NCBI GenBank assembly: GCA_030142905.1
Contig: JASJOG010000210.1
Coordinates: 248,001 to 312,000, forward strand
Length of the DNA: 64,000 bases
Reading direction: 5' to 3'
DNA from: Heliopora coerulea
Taxonomy: Eukaryota; Cnidaria; Anthozoa; Scleralcyonacea; Helioporidae
Shown here: positions 1-12,229 of the stretch, in pieces
Position numbering within the stretch: the first letter of the stretch is position 1
How the letters are laid out: every line of letters starts with the position of its first letter
Notes under the pieces: model-generated
The model's input: the letters and a program-made list of their open reading frames with translations, nothing else
The model's database searches: none
What the model was told of the DNA's origin: nothing
Made by a program: the position numbers and the translations under genes

Positions 1-410
1 TGATGTGAACACTCGGAGAGGTTGAGGGAACTTTCAAACGGCTGTGTAAACCATTGACCTTCGGCCTCAGGCGTACACAGCAGCTTTCGAGTTCTTCCAA
101 CCCCCTTGGGATTGCATCAGACTGTATAAACATGGCAAAACAGCTTCTATTTCTTAAATACCTTCACGAAGTAACTCTATGAAGATGCTGTTAAGTTGAC
201 AACGAAACGTTTGCTGAAAACTTGATTACTTTTTAGCGCATGAGAATTTTTTTGTGTTTTATGCAAAGCACTTGTATTTATTACCAAGTTATACTTCTCA
301 CTTATCGTTCTTCTCTTACGATTTGTTTAAATTGGTTGTTCAGACCATTCTTAAGGCAAAAACCTCATTTACGTGGTTGCTTCCCAGTTAACTTCTGTTT
401 ATGTTGACTT
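1..410. other. intron sequence, nothing recognised
   Basis: AT-rich sequence upstream of exon a, presumed intron of the SORL1-like gene. No exon-like stretch with VPS10 similarity and no clear repeat was seen. Confidence 0.5.
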
Positions 411-1046
411 GAATGCTAACTAATAGTAACTGACTGGGCAAAAAGTTGAACCAAGATGGCCGACCATGAAGGGTAATACGTCAGTTTCAGTCCACTTCGC
501 GGTCTTGTACGTCAATTCCAGTTCTTTGCACGACTTTAATCTTCAGTTTTTATTTAGTACGGCTTTGTAAACATTCACAACCATGGAAAAGGTTTTCAGA
601 CGAAATACTAGTACACGAATTTTTTAATTAGCGAGTATTTAAAAGGATTCAAAAATTTTTTGTGGCCTAACATGTATATTAAATTGTTTAAAGATGGAAA
701 CTAACCGTAAAAAGAGGATGTGCACTTAGCAGTTTCCTGAAAACAGTTTTCTGAGGCCATTTAAGTGGGTTCCTCGTTAGTTTGGAAATGTATTTTTGTG
801 GAATGATTTTGTCGGAATATATTTGAAATTCTTAAACTCATTTCTGTCATTTTGAAGTACATTTAGTATGTACTTTCAATAAAAATCATTAAGGAAAGTG
901 TAAAGAGTCGCGTGGGAGACTAAAACTGATGTGGAAGAGTGAGTGGGGGACTAGAACTGACGTAATAAAGTTGCCTTTCATGGGCGGCCATCTTGGCTTC
1001 ACATTTCATTGGTCAGTTGGTATTCCATTCATAGAAATAAGGTTGC
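411..1046. mobile_element. long-TIR MITE, family M1, copy 1
   Basis: The left end reads CTGGGCAAAAAGTTGAACC then AAGATGGCCG; the right end is its complement (CGGCCATCTTGGCTTCAC near 985). TIRs run about 100 bp and include a repeated TGTACGTCA-type motif. No protein is coded. Other copies are at 10741, 33101, 50525 and 56577. Outer limits are approximate. Confidence 0.8.
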
Positions 1047-1189
1047 AGTGTTGGTTCCTGGCATATCAGTTTTTCCGGGTATTTTAAACCAATATTTGAC
1101 AATACCTTTTTTGTCCGTCATCAGATCCCTGAACGCCGTCAGACACCATTGTGATCTTGTGTCAAGTAAACTTTTCTTTTCTTTTATAG

Positions 1190-1345
1190 TATATTTTTGC
1201 TGATACCTTCCACAATGTAATCTTTAAATCAACTGACGACTGCGATACTTTAAAAGCTGTCACTTTGGGATTCACACCGTCAGACATTGTCTTTCATCCC
1301 ACAGATGAGTACGGACTCGTGGCTTACGATGAAAAAACTGAGAAA
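1190..1345 (+). CDS. SORL1: SORL1-like exon a: VPS10 blade
   Basis: Fifty-two codons, phase 0 at both ends, opening YIFADTFHNVIFKSTDD and closing VAYDEKTEK before GTAAGT. The acceptor is TTTTATAG. It matches the SORL1 VPS10 segment that begins YIFAD in vertebrates. The Asp-box reads STDDCDTL, with Cys where Gly is usual; human SORL1 also has Cys here (TFDFCNTL), so this is a family trait rather than decay. The motif FTPSDIVFHPTDE is a VPS10 strand signature. Confidence 0.93.
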
Positions 1346-1454
1346 GTAAGTGTTCATTTATATGCGCAAGGAATTTTTAAAGTAATAGTTTTGTTTTTGC
1401 CAGGAGAATGTGCATTATGACTTGGTCGAATAGTATTTGATTAATATTGGCGAG

Positions 1455-1920
1455 CTGCAGCGCAAGTCATTTGCGCAACATTTGTTGAGCCAAATGTTGG
1501 AAATATGGGAAACGTTGAAACAGGTCTGCGAACAATGTTAGAAATCGTGAAAAATGTTCGAAGCTTATTTTGAGCGTGTTGAGACAAATTTGAATTTACT
1601 CAAAGTATAATCCAAAATTGCTCCTACATTTCCATTCTTCTCGAAAACTTTGGGTCCCATTAGAGCTGTTTGAACAGTTTGCCCAACATTTGTCGAATTG
1701 AAGCGTGCGCACATCATGTTTTGCTCGCTTTGCCGAGGTCTGGTTCTTGTCACCAGTATCCGCGTAACGAATTGGATGACCAAATGTTGGTTAGGTGTTG
1801 TATTAATTTTGGAAGCTTTTGAACGGTCTGTTTCCAATATTTTTTTTTGGCGTCCAACATTTAAGTGACATTTGCTCAACAAATGTTGGATGAACGTTGG
1901 AGGCATTTTAATCGGGCTTT
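1455..1920. repeat. CAAATGTTGG-rich MITE-like repeat
   Basis: The motif CAACATTTGTTGAGC and its complement appear near both ends, with further CAAATGTTGG/CCAACATTT copies inside. This looks like a non-autonomous DNA transposon. The open frame across it is a by-product. Confidence 0.6.
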
Positions 1921-2935
1921 AAATCTAAAAACCTGTAAAGCTCGGATGCGAGTGGAGGTGATGTCATGTGCCCAACTTGTATTCGGACACTGGATCACGT
2001 TTGTGATTTTAGGTACAGAGTTTCTTTAAGTTTTGAAATAGGTAGCCGACCAGTAAGAATAGGTGGTTATGAGTTATGCAAATGGACGAAAGCCGAGAGC
2101 TTCTAGGCAAGTGTGCTGGCATACTGTTGTTTGCCGCGTAATTTTTGAAACTTCGAATCCCTGTGTTACATTTTTGATCATTCCGAACCAAATGTCGGGA
2201 ATTGAATAGTACTTTCCGGCTTGTAATTTTCACCGGATTGTTTACTGTTCCGTTAAATTTTTACTAATGTTCACCGTTCCTGCTTACAAGTGGAACTACG
2301 TTTGATTACAAAAAAAGTAATATAAAGTATACACGTGTAGTGGAACTATGCCACCATGTTCATATTAAGTTCGTAATTAATGAGATAAATATGTGAATAA
2401 GACAAATATGATACTGTATACATGTTTGATAGACAGTTGGGCGTGTCTCTTGCGTGTCGATTTCAAGCGAGGGCTCTGAGCTCTAGAGTCAGTCGGTAAG
2501 GTCTTTAGAAAAATAAAAAAGCCTTTGTAGAAAACCGAACGATTCACTGTGTATTTTCTGGATAGTATCCTACTAGACACGCAATTGAGTATCCTCTTTC
2601 TATCTTCTGTCTTGTATCACTCACATGAAAACCTCTTCTATTTTGTCGTCAACTACATCTAACTCTTTGCGAAGATGAATACGTCACGAATTATTAAAAG
2701 AGCACGTAATTTTCATTCGATCACATTTGCCTGACACGGGTGTGCCCGGGAAATTTTGTTACTAGTGTCCGCACGGTAAAGATGGAAGAAATGTCATTTG
2801 GGGTCTGGAGACACGCTCCGCGTGGAAGTTTTTGAAATTTTAGTTTTCTCTTTGTATTCTTTGTTTTGTTATTCTTTCCCCCCATGAAAAGTGCAGTTTC
2901 AATGTGTTACTGATGTGTTGCAGCAAATTTACAGG
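1921..2935. other. intron sequence, nothing recognised
   Basis: No coding similarity and no clear terminal repeats seen. Small open frames here are short, with no family signature. Confidence 0.4.
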
Positions 2936-2943
2936 TAATTACA

Positions 2944-3283
2944 CAATGGCAGATAAACCCTATGGGCCAAGTGGGCCATTGCCCAGGGCCCCGCGCTTGT
3001 CGGCTTGTTAGGAGGCCCGCGCTTTGCGTTACGCCTGGTACGCGGTCTCTTCGCCAGTAACTATTCTCTTTTCATACAACATTTACGGGGCTCGCGAATC
3101 TGCTTTATTGCTTGCAATCTGTAATAGTTACTTGTACATGTACGTGTGTTGTAAGTTCTACAAAGTTCTTACAGAATATAACAAATTTCAAATCAGCTGT
3201 AATTTTGAAATCTAGTTAATAGATTCATGGGGCCCCGCGGGACACATTTGCCCAAGGCCTCGCTTTACCTTGACCTGCCCCTG
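2944..3283. mobile_element. hAT-type MITE with 8-bp target duplication
   Basis: The right end is CCTGCCCCTG, complement of CAGGGGCAGG. The left end is CAATGGCAG, with shared GGGCC and CCGCG blocks. Flanks are TAATTACA on both sides (2936-2943 and 3284-3291), a perfect 8-bp duplication as hAT transposases make. Confidence 0.82.
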
Positions 3284-3291
3284 TAATTACA

Positions 3292-3865
3292 AACACTGTG
3301 CATTATATTGTAATCTGGTTCAAACTGACTAGAAAAAAAGAGTTAAAACCACATTACTAGATACATGAAATAAAAGCCTTTGCAGAAAAACCTGCATGCT
3401 ATACAACTGATAAATGCAATGTGACACAAGTACAGTGGTGCATTGACAGGCTATTGATTATTGCATTGATTTCTCTGCACGTATGTGACTTGCCTGTCTC
3501 ACTTTAAGTCTATCCCTCTCTTTTAACCAACCCATTACGGGGTAGCCAGAGTAAAATTAATAAAGGCGAGAAATGCCGTCGTCAGGCGTCAAAGAGTTGA
3601 GTCAGAATTTCATAAATGTTGTAGATACCTTTCGTTAGTCGTACACAAAGTAGTCTGGTTCGCCACTGTGCAAGTTGCTTCCGAGTACACAACACAAGGT
3701 GTATATTTTCGTTCGAAAAACTGTGCGTGCAATGGTTCATCACAGATTTCAAGATTTTACTTTACTTTCTTCGGGGAGTTGCCACACTTCAAGAATGTCG
3801 ATTAAAAATCATTTTCGTCAAGCATAAAAATCATCTTACTCTGGAGGCAAGTGGGCTGGCAGTAT
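3292..3865. other. intron sequence, nothing recognised
   Basis: Single-copy-looking intron between two hAT-type insertions. No exon or repeat was identified. Confidence 0.4.
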
Positions 3866-6723
3866 CAGGGGTTGAAATAAGAAATTTTTTTTAGTCGCTC
3901 AAGTGGCGACCAGACAAGAAAATCTTGACGCCAAACTTAATACCAGGTTGCCATACATGAATGAAGACTTATTGATAAAAAAATGTATGCAGATTATTTA
4001 ATATTAAGTTATATCATTATCATATACAATATCAGAAAAAAAAAAAATCAAAGAATAATAAACAATTATGAAACTGTCAGACTCTGTGTTCTATTTATTT
4101 CACAACATCATATTATTACAAACTGAATTCAGAAAATCAAATATTAAATAATATTATTATATTATATATCACTTTATGAGTTAATTATGAGTATTCTTAT
4201 CAGATTCAGTGTCACTGTCAGTGTCAGAGTTTTTTTTTTTTTGTTTTTCTTCATTTTATGGGAACCATGAGGATTCACCGGTCTCCTCCGTCATACTACA
4301 TTTCCACCATAGTGACACAGATCTAGTGGGATCGAAAGAAGACAGATCCTTGCTGGACAGTTCAATGGTCATCAAATCGTTAACAGAATCTGTATCCAGA
4401 TTAGAGCGCCAGTCACATTTAATTCTGTTCATCAGACTGAATCCTCTCTCTGGTTCCGCTGAGGCTATAGCCATCACCAACCAGATCCCAACAAGTGCTA
4501 AAGCATTTGCACATTCTCCTGATGGCTTATGCAGAGCCAGAAGCTGGGGCCAAAGTTTATAACCCCTCAAAGTGTTCAGTTTCTCACCATTCTGGCTATA
4601 GACATATAAGTAATTCAAACCACTCATCAGCAATTGCCTCTGGATCAAGCCCTTTACTTAACAGAAAAGGCCCATAATGTTTCACTAAAGTTTCAATGTC
4701 ATCCTGTCCATAATCACATAACTTGTCTTTTTCTGTTGGCCAGCTTCTTGGTTCCATAACCTGAAATGCACGCAGAACATCATTTGATGAGAAAGTGTCA
4801 AATCTTGCTTTGATGCAGTCAGTCGTCACTTTGACAAGCCTTTCTAGCTCTGATGTGGTTTTGTCAATGACAGTAGATAGATCAGTCACTCCTGAAACTC
4901 TTCTGGTTGGCACTGAATTAAGCTGATGGTTAGTTTCTTAGTTAGTTTCTTTCTGATGTCATACTTAGAGAGTTTTAATAGCGTGGCATGTAGCTTCACC
5001 CTCATGATTTCAATAGTGGATTCATTATCTTGCAAGGCCTTGCTGAGGCGAGCAATCTATGGAAGTAATGACTGCATAAAATAGGTGAATAATACACATT
5101 TGGGATTGGTAAGTTCCTTCAAAAATCCTTTCGCTTTGGATGCATTATCTGTGTTTGAAGAAATAGTAACCTGGGTGAGGTGTTCCACCAAAGCAGGCCA
5201 ATTTCTGTGTAGAGTTCTGACACCATTGTTTTTGTATTCAATCCACCTGATACCACCCACATTAGGTGGTCTCAATATAGCCACATCTAAAGCTTTACCT
5301 GCTTCTTGTAAGCCATTCCACATATTTGCAGAGTTGTGATAAAATGTATAAAGGGACTGCAGTAACTCCTGCAGAGTATTTATGTAGGGCATCTGCTTTG
5401 CAGCATCCTTTAGTGCGAATTCTAATCTATGACCAGTGCAGTGGATACCAATAAGATGATTTAAATCTTTCTGCAGTAGTTTAAATACACCTGTACGGCA
5501 GCCAAAATTCACAGATGCACCGTCTGCAGTGAAGTTAACAAAGGAATTTTTCCAATCAATACTAGCTTTCTCCAGTGCACATATAATGGCTTGCTTTGTG
5601 TGTGGTGCATCTGGTTTCTCTAATTTGTGCATGGATAGAAAACGGGTAACAGGGATATAATCTTGGTTGAGAAACCTAACATACACACCCTCCTCTTCAG
5701 CTACTGAAGAATCGGTAGATGAATCACTGATTACAGAACAGAAAGAGCTCTGGCGAACCATCCTGTGAAATTCTTCCCTTTCTGATTCAGCAACGAAATG
5801 TACAAATGTCTTACACTGTTTGTTGTTGCCATAGTGTTGTGTAAGATCTTCCCCAGAATTTGCCTTTTGGAGTTCTAACAACTTTGGAAAGTCTGTGAGC
5901 GGTCTTTCTTCTTTCGCTACAAAAAATGCGGTGGTAAATTGTTTTTTTCTTCTTTCTAGTTCAATTTCATCCATTTTCTGAAATCCTTTTTCAATTGGGG
6001 TTGATCAGGCAGGAGACAAAGATGCAGCATAAGCTTTTTGGCAGCTCAGGTGGATTTCAGACACTTCATGTTTTCGTAATGTTTCAACTTTGAAAATTGA
6101 TGACCCTTGAGAAAGAGATGACTGTTTTTGTTTATCATACTGCTCACAATGTTTGCATATCATCACATTTCGTTCAACATCATGTTTCAGCCATGACCTG
6201 CCTTCCAACCATTTAGATTGAAATTTTCTGACCTGTACGTCCTTACGTTGTTGACTCTTAGTCTTGTTCGCTTCCACAGGGCCCTTTTTCTTCTTAGCTT
6301 TGGGTTCACCATCATCTTCTTCTGCGACACTGACTGGTACACTCACAGTGGTTGTTGAAGTTTCATTTCGGCTATACTTTATAGGAAACTTGTCCATAAG
6401 GGCATCGTTTCTGTCTGAAATAACTAGCGTTTGTCACAACATCGCCATTTTCGCCATGTGCTTATATTGCGTCAAAAAGGAAAGAGCCTGGGTGCGAGGG
6501 CTGGTGGCGTCCTGGCCGGTATTTGAGTAAAGATTACTGTAGGTCAATTACCGACGACACTCATCAAAAATTAAAGTAATTTTTAACGCTTTAGAATTGT
6601 TTATCAATTTTTTTTTTATATTTTGCTTGGTCGCCACGAGGGCGCCCTGTGGGGGAAACCCGGTCGCCAGATGAAAAATTTGGTCGCATTTGGCGACCTG
6701 GCGCCCGCTTATTTCAACCCCTG
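3866..6723 (-). mobile_element. hAT transposon, decayed, with terminal inverted repeats
   Basis: Ends are CAGGGGTTGAAATAAG and its exact complement CTTATTTCAACCCCTG. Subterminal blocks GGCGACC recur at both ends. Flanking bases GCAGTATC and GCAATATG agree at 6 of 8 positions, compatible with an aged 8-bp duplication taken just inside the C/G. The interior codes a hAT transposase on the minus strand, broken in several places. Confidence 0.88.
4256..6397 (-). pseudogene. hAT transposase (ZNF862-like type), broken
   Basis: Read on the minus strand, the first block (6397-6005) has a basic N-terminus and a TTF-type zinc-finger region (ICKHCEQY, then LRKHEVSEIH). An in-frame TGA at 6005-6007 is the only break before the next block (5974-5057), which carries ISDSSTDSS, NFTADGASVN and IHCTGHRLEFALKD, typical of the hAT DDE core. 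Another stop at 5057, a frameshift before 4913 and a second near 4600-4650 follow. The C-terminal dimerisation region is clear (ALALVGIWLVMAIASAEPER, then GFSLMNRIK, with the catalytic Glu region). It once cut and pasted DNA in the nucleus and is not functional now. Confidence 0.88.
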
Positions 6724-6880
6724 CAATATGCTTATTAAGTTCAAAATCATCTCATTTCAAAAGTAGAATGCAGAGGAAAAATATTTATCATTGTTATTGC
6801 TATTGCTATTTCTTTTATTATTTTTGTTTTTGTTTTGATACTGTTAGGGAACTGTCCTAATATTTATGTTATTTTCTTAG

Positions 6881-6948
6881 CTCTATGCTTCAACGAATTT
6901 TGGTGATTCGTGGAAAGAACGTGAGATTAAAGTGAAGTCTTATTTTTG
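6881..6948 (+). CDS. SORL1: SORL1-like exon b: VPS10 Asp-box
   Basis: A short exon reading LYASTNFGDSWKEREIKV then KSYFW across the junction. It holds an Asp-box (S-T-N-F-G-D-S-W) with Asn in place of the usual Asp. The acceptor is TTTTCTTAG and the donor GTATGT. It enters in phase 0 and leaves two bases of a Trp codon that the next exon completes. Confidence 0.92.
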
Positions 6949-7299
6949 GTATGTATAGCAAAATACACTGCATCCGATGTCAAATGTTACGAAAATTTCT
7001 TCCTGAAGTTTTCGTCAAGACTTAGGGATGAAGGAACAACTTAGTTCACTGTTCTACTGTTTGTTTGTTTTTCCCTGTCACTGCACATTTACCTTGCGTT
7101 CATGCTGGTTTTGTTTTGAGCTAAAATTACCAGAAAACCCTGGCTGTAATGATTAACAAACTGTTCTTCAATTAATTACCTTAATTGATAATAATTAAGT
7201 TAATTAAAAATTTAATTACAGAATTTGGCCTTGGTGAGGAAGTGGGAAGTGGGGAGTTGTCGAAGGTGACGAGGAGAGACAAAGATGTCAAAATTGACT

Positions 7300-7372
7300 A
7301 ACAACGCTGATCGAACCCGCAACCTTCTGATCACCGGTCATCAGAAGGTTGCAGGTTCGATCCCTGTCTGGG
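7300..7372. repeat. inverted tRNA-like B-box hairpin
   Basis: Two copies of a tRNA B-box-like block face each other: GATCGAACCCGCAACC and GGTTGCAGGTTCGATCCC around a short ACCGGT centre. It is a fragment of tRNA-derived SINE sequence or a head-to-head pair, not a tRNA gene, since no full cloverleaf is present. Confidence 0.55.
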
Positions 7373-7496
7373 GCTCAGAAATCATTTTCTGAGTATCGAG
7401 CTTGAAGATCATTCATCTACCTTAATATATCCAAGCTTTCACGTTTCTCAAACAAAAACAAAACAAAAAAAAACAACAAAACAAAAAAAAAAAAAA

Positions 7497-7860
7497 CTGA
7501 AACGAATTAAATTCGTCTGAAAAATTTAATTCGGCAGAGACGTTTAATCCGTCATGATCGGATGAATACAACGTCTCAAATTCGTGTTAATTTCAGACGA
7601 TGTTGTTACGTCGCATCGACTTAAATGCATAAACTATAATAGTATACGTTCTTTTTAGCCCATGATCAAATGTTTCATTCTTTGTCATAAGCATTGATTG
7701 TTCTTATGAAGGTTTAAAAAATAATTAAATTCGTCTAAATTAAATTCGACTAAATTAACTTCGACGCATGAAACGAACACTCATTTACGTCGACTAATTG
7801 ACGAAGCTAATGAGAATTAAATTCCTCTGAATTAAATGCGACAACTGCGACGTATGAAAT
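7497..7860. repeat. AAATTCGTC-rich imperfect repeat
   Basis: Many scattered copies of GAATTAAATTCGTCTG and variants in both orientations, following an A-rich run at 7448-7497. It is probably a decayed non-autonomous element. No coding potential. Confidence 0.45.
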
Positions 7861-7869
7861 GGCCCTAAG

Positions 7870-8690
7870 ATATTTGGCCTTATCCCCCGTAACCGTCCAT
7901 GGAATGGGTAAGTAAACGAGATAATGGATGACGACTGTGTTAAATTGACAGTTGGTTTTGTCATCTTCAACGACACAGATAATGTACTGTTTGTACCCTT
8001 TTTAGAAACATCAACCGTACCGTCGATGTCTGTCTTAACATTTTTTTGAGTCTCTTTTCGTCTCTCGTCCCTGCGTCTATCACCTTTCGTCCCTGCACCT
8101 ATCATCTTTCGTCATCCCGTCTGTCTTCCAAATACTTGCTATGTTTCTGTCATATCTTATGTTATGCGCAAGCGTTTTGGCCATCTCATTCATGTTGTGT
8201 TCAAATTCACTTTTAACTCACTGTAATCAGCGTCATCGAAATCGCAGTATTTTACTTGCCAATATTATATCTCGAGAACATTACACTAGTGAAGATTTTC
8301 AATCGTATGCACATCAATAATTTTGAGCTCACAATTTAGATACCGCTAAGTTGCATATGCATGAAGAAAGCTATATTCGATGTAATCTTGGCTTCTTATT
8401 CCCACTAGTTTTTTCGAAATCATTGTCACAATTGTATAAATCCTGGATACATGAAGTTTATTATACGGTGGGTAAACAGCGCTATCCAGGCTGTGAACAA
8501 TCAAACGTACATTTTCTTAATTGAGGGATATGATTTGGAAATTTCGTACTCTCGATCAGACCTGTTCATACAATTTAAATCGGAAATGTTGACTATTCGA
8601 TGTTCTCTGGTGCAATTCGAATAAACGTCGAAATTCGCTTTTTGAGGCGATAGACAACACATGAAAGACGCGAAGACGATAGACGATAAA
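7870..8690. other. intron sequence, nothing recognised
   Basis: No exon, RNA or clear repeat structure seen. A CGTC-rich patch lies at about 8030-8110. Confidence 0.35.
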
Positions 8691-8860
8691 CGTGGAGATA
8701 TTAGACGTTAGACTGACGGATGGACGATAGAGGTAGAGACGATAAACGATAAATACACGTACGACAGACAAAAGACAGACGAACGAACAACGGACGAACG
8801 GATAGACGATAGACGGACGAACGACAGATGATGTTAAGATAAACGTGGACGTACTGTACA
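8690..8860. repeat. degenerate GACGATAGACG tandem repeat
   Basis: Irregular tandem copies of GACGATAGAC/GACGAACGAC over about 160 bp. Open frames on the minus strand here (runs of VYRLS-like residues) are products of the repeat. Confidence 0.6.
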
Positions 8861-8989
8861 TGGGATATCAATAATTCGAAAGAATGTTTTAAGAATGTTT
8901 TAAAAACAAGAATATATAGAGCAACGAGACTTCTGTGTTGAGTTACCTCACACATAATCATGAAATTAATATCAGAGAGTATTTGCATG

Positions 8990-9925
8990 AATCTGGATTG
9001 AGTTTCATTCCAGATTAAAAGCGAATTCAAACCTCGTTTACATAGGAATTGCGTCCCTGGATCGAACAGCGCGCGAAAACTGAAATTTCACGATGGCGGT
9101 AAATGACTTTAGAGCCGGTACATTGAACTTCAAAAAGACTGGAACGATATCTGCAAACTAAATTTTGAAGCCAACATGGAGGCTGACACGTAGGTCAATT
9201 TGCAGGTTATCCCAGTCCCCTACGCGATAAAACACGCAACCAATTGAGCAAAACTTAACCTAAATTTCGGATTTTTTGACAGTTTTCTTTCTTATTCTTA
9301 GTAAGTAGAGGACAATGTCAGTAGGACTGCAAATTTATCAGAATTAACTGTCAAGGAATAGTAAAGGTTCAATACAACTTTTCTCCACGCGTGTTTTTGA
9401 CTTACATGGCTGCCTCCATGTCAGCTTAAGTTAATCGTGAGGCCTGGTAGTACGAGGTATCGTTCCAGTCTTTTTAGAGTTCAGTGGGCCGGTATGTTTC
9501 CTTCAGCGATTTACATATGACTCCAACAACTTCTAACTTCGAAACTTTGTTAGAGTACACCATCTCTCAGCTTTTCCCTTTTAAAAGCTTCGAGGTCTGT
9601 CGAAAAACTTTTGGTGTTTTCGTCGTCTCATTTCCATCGCTTGTTCATTGAGGTTTTAGTGGACTGTGCCGCCATATTGTCGTCTGTAAACTTTAAAAGT
9701 TCGAAGACGTTGTTCTTTGCAATCTTCCAAACCACATTTTCCATTCTGGAATAAAACATTGCACCGCCTTTTCATGAAACCGAAATGAAGTTTCATTCCG
9801 GAATGAGAACCGAAATGAACTCAATTCGGAAAGGTTCACGTAGACAGATAAAGGGATTTTAACAGAACCGGCATGACTTCAATCCAGAGTGAAACTCAAT
9901 CAGGAATAATGTGAACAGCCCCTTA
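8990..9925. mobile_element. nested foldback element
   Basis: Outer arms share GGATTGAGTTTCA and its complement (about 8995 and 9885). Inner arms share AAAAAGACTGGAACGATA and its complement (about 9134 and 9464), plus ACATGGAGGC/GCCTCCATGT. No protein is recognisable. Confidence 0.65.
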
Positions 9926-10146
9926 AAGAGCTATGATGTTTCTAACAGTTCAAAGGGGGAAGCCTGGACCCCTTGGACTGCTCCCCTGAGTCCGCCAGTC
10001 AGTATCGTGATGATGCGTGCAAATATGACCCTGAATGGTGCGATTGAAAGCGTGCAATACGTGAAAAAAAAACAGAGCCATAAAATATGCACACATATTT
10101 TACAAGCTTCATTCACCGCATTTTTTTGTATCGTTTGTAAATGCAG

Positions 10147-10199
10147 GGGTATAAAGGGGCTAGATCATGACGACGTAATATACATTGAGAAAAGGATTG
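10147..10199 (+). CDS. SORL1: SORL1-like exon c: VPS10 propeller
   Basis: A 53-nt exon after AAATGCAG with donor GTAAGT. It reads (W)GIKGLDHDDVIYIEKRI, matching the SORL1 stretch W-G-I-D...IYIERH. It enters two bases into a codon and leaves one base of a Glu codon. Its small size would make it easy to miss by ORF length. Confidence 0.92.
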
Positions 10200-10399
10200 G
10201 TAAGTAAACCTGAAAAATTTATTTGGAGCACTTTAATGAATTTTGAGTTTATTGTCATTCTGAAGGAGGGGTGGGGAATACACAGTAGTCAAACATTCAT
10301 GTGGCAAAAGTATCTAACACCCAACCCATGTGTCAAGAAACTAAAACGAAATTCTAGAATTGACCTAGTTTCGAAAACCCAATCATAATGGTGCATACC

Positions 10400-10480
10400 T
10401 TTAAATAATTTTCACATGCCATTTCAGATATGAAAATAGTGTTTCATATGAGAAAATTTCTCAATTTCATATGCAGGGCT
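10400..10480. repeat. CATATGTGAAA family, split copy, left piece
   Basis: Repeated TTTCATATG/CATATGAAA half-sites match the start of the 50225-50500 copy. The rest of the copy is at 11640-11885, so the copy was split by an insertion that includes the M1 MITE at 10741. Confidence 0.6.
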
Positions 10481-10740
10481 TGGCCTTGGCGGTAGTCAAC
10501 TAGACAAATGCTAGTGAATTTTCAGTTTTGGCTGGTGCACTTCTTCCTGTTACAAGCCATTATGGCCACTAAAATTATGAAGCAAATTTTTTTGTTTCCT
10601 GTAAAATATATTGTTGTAAATTTGCGGCTGTAAAACGAATGTGCACACAAGAAAAAAACTACACAGTTCACGGGAATAGTGTTGCCGTTGTTTTACGGAT
10701 GAATCCATATTCGGCTAAAGAGACTTGGCACCAGTTTTTA

Positions 10741-11437
10741 CCAGTGAACTCGATTTCCATATCTGGAATCCTAACTGGCCAGTAAAATGTAAAACCAAGA
10801 TGGCCGCCCATGGAGGGCAATTTTGTACTTCAGTTTTAGACCCAAGACCCTGCGAGGGTCTTGTACGTTATTTTTAGCCTCTCACGCGCGTTTGTACATT
10901 TTCTGAAGAGCTTTCTTTGAAAATACACATAAAGCATACCTGCAAAAGACAGAAGTGAGTTTAAGAATTTCAAATATATTTTGACAAGGTCAAACCGAGT
11001 TACAGGTTATATATTTTCACGAGAAGATATTACCAAACTAACGAGAAACCTGATAAATCGATCTGGAAAAATGACTTCAGGAAAACTACTAAATGCACGT
11101 CCACTTTTTACCGTTAGTTTACCACCTTTAGACTATTTAACACACTTCTTAGGCCACACGTCAAGAATAAATCCTTTTAAATACTGGTTTATGTAAAATT
11201 GGTCCAGTAATATTTCGTCTGAGTATTTTTCCATAGTTGTGAATGCTTTCGAAGCCGAACCAAACAAAAACTAAAGATTAAAGTCGTGTAAGGGACTGGA
11301 ACTGACGTACAAGACTGCGAAGAGGACTGAAACTGACGTACAAAATTTCCCTCCATGGGCGGACATCTTGGCTTCACTTTTTGCCCGGGCAAATGACTGG
11401 AAGTTAGCATTCCAGATATGAAAATTGAGTCCACTGG
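10741..11437. mobile_element. long-TIR MITE, family M1, copy 2 (best bounded)
   Basis: Left end CCAGTGAACTCGATTTCCAT; right end the complement, ...AATTGAGTCCACTGG. TIRs of more than 120 bp include AAGATGGCCGCC and a pair of TTGTACGT-type blocks. Flanks are TTTTTA on both sides (10735-10740, 11438-11443), a likely target duplication. No coding capacity. Confidence 0.85.
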
Positions 11438-11639
11438 TTTTTACACAATGCAGTTCGATCGTAAGCGCAGCCACCATTTTGTTTCCTGGTTTTGGCGTAA
11501 TTGCTCAAACAAATATTTGAACTGTAATTACTTACGGTAATAAAATGATCACGGTAAAATAACGCTTAAACGGAAAAAGTTTTGCCTGGCAGAAAGAGCC
11601 ATTTGGCTTGTGAAAATCACCATTTTACTAGCCATAAAC

Positions 11640-11885
11640 CTGCTGGTAAGGAAAGTTAAGTGCGAATCCTGCGTAAGTGAAACTGATTTACATGTGCGAA
11701 TTGTCTATTTCATATGTGAAAGACACATTTGATACCCCAGCATATAACGTGAAATTTTGAACCAAGTCATTGCACATGTCAGTATGGTATGTAATATGTG
11801 AAAACCTAGCGATTTTATATGCGAAATGAAAATCATATATGAAAATGTTCCAATTCCATATGTTTTTTACTTGTGAAATAAAATG
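11640..11885. repeat. CATATGTGAAA family, split copy, right piece
   Basis: Continues the 10400-10480 fragment in the same order as the intact copy at 50225-50500, with blocks such as GTGAAATTTTGAACCAAG and AATGTTCCAATTCCATATG. Confidence 0.6.
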
Positions 11886-12229
11886 AAATTTCGGTTAGGG
11901 TATAATGGCTTTTCATTTAGACCCATTAACGGGGTACGATTGTTGTATGTAATTGTTCAGACGAAAACTGCTTTAAAAAAACTGAACGAGTTGAGTGATG
12001 AGATATTACTTTTTAGGGTAGTGTTTCGTTGTTTTCCAATAGGCACAATGGACGTTGGAATGCTGTAATCAGTATGATATTCTGCGAGCCGCACTGTAGT
12101 AGGGTTTTTAAAACTTGGTCACTGGCCGCCGGAAATTAGCTTACAGACCACAATTTTCGCACATGTGGACTAGTTATTTTCATAGACTTTAATTTTTCTG
12201 ATAAGTACTGAAATACGGGAAAAGTCACT

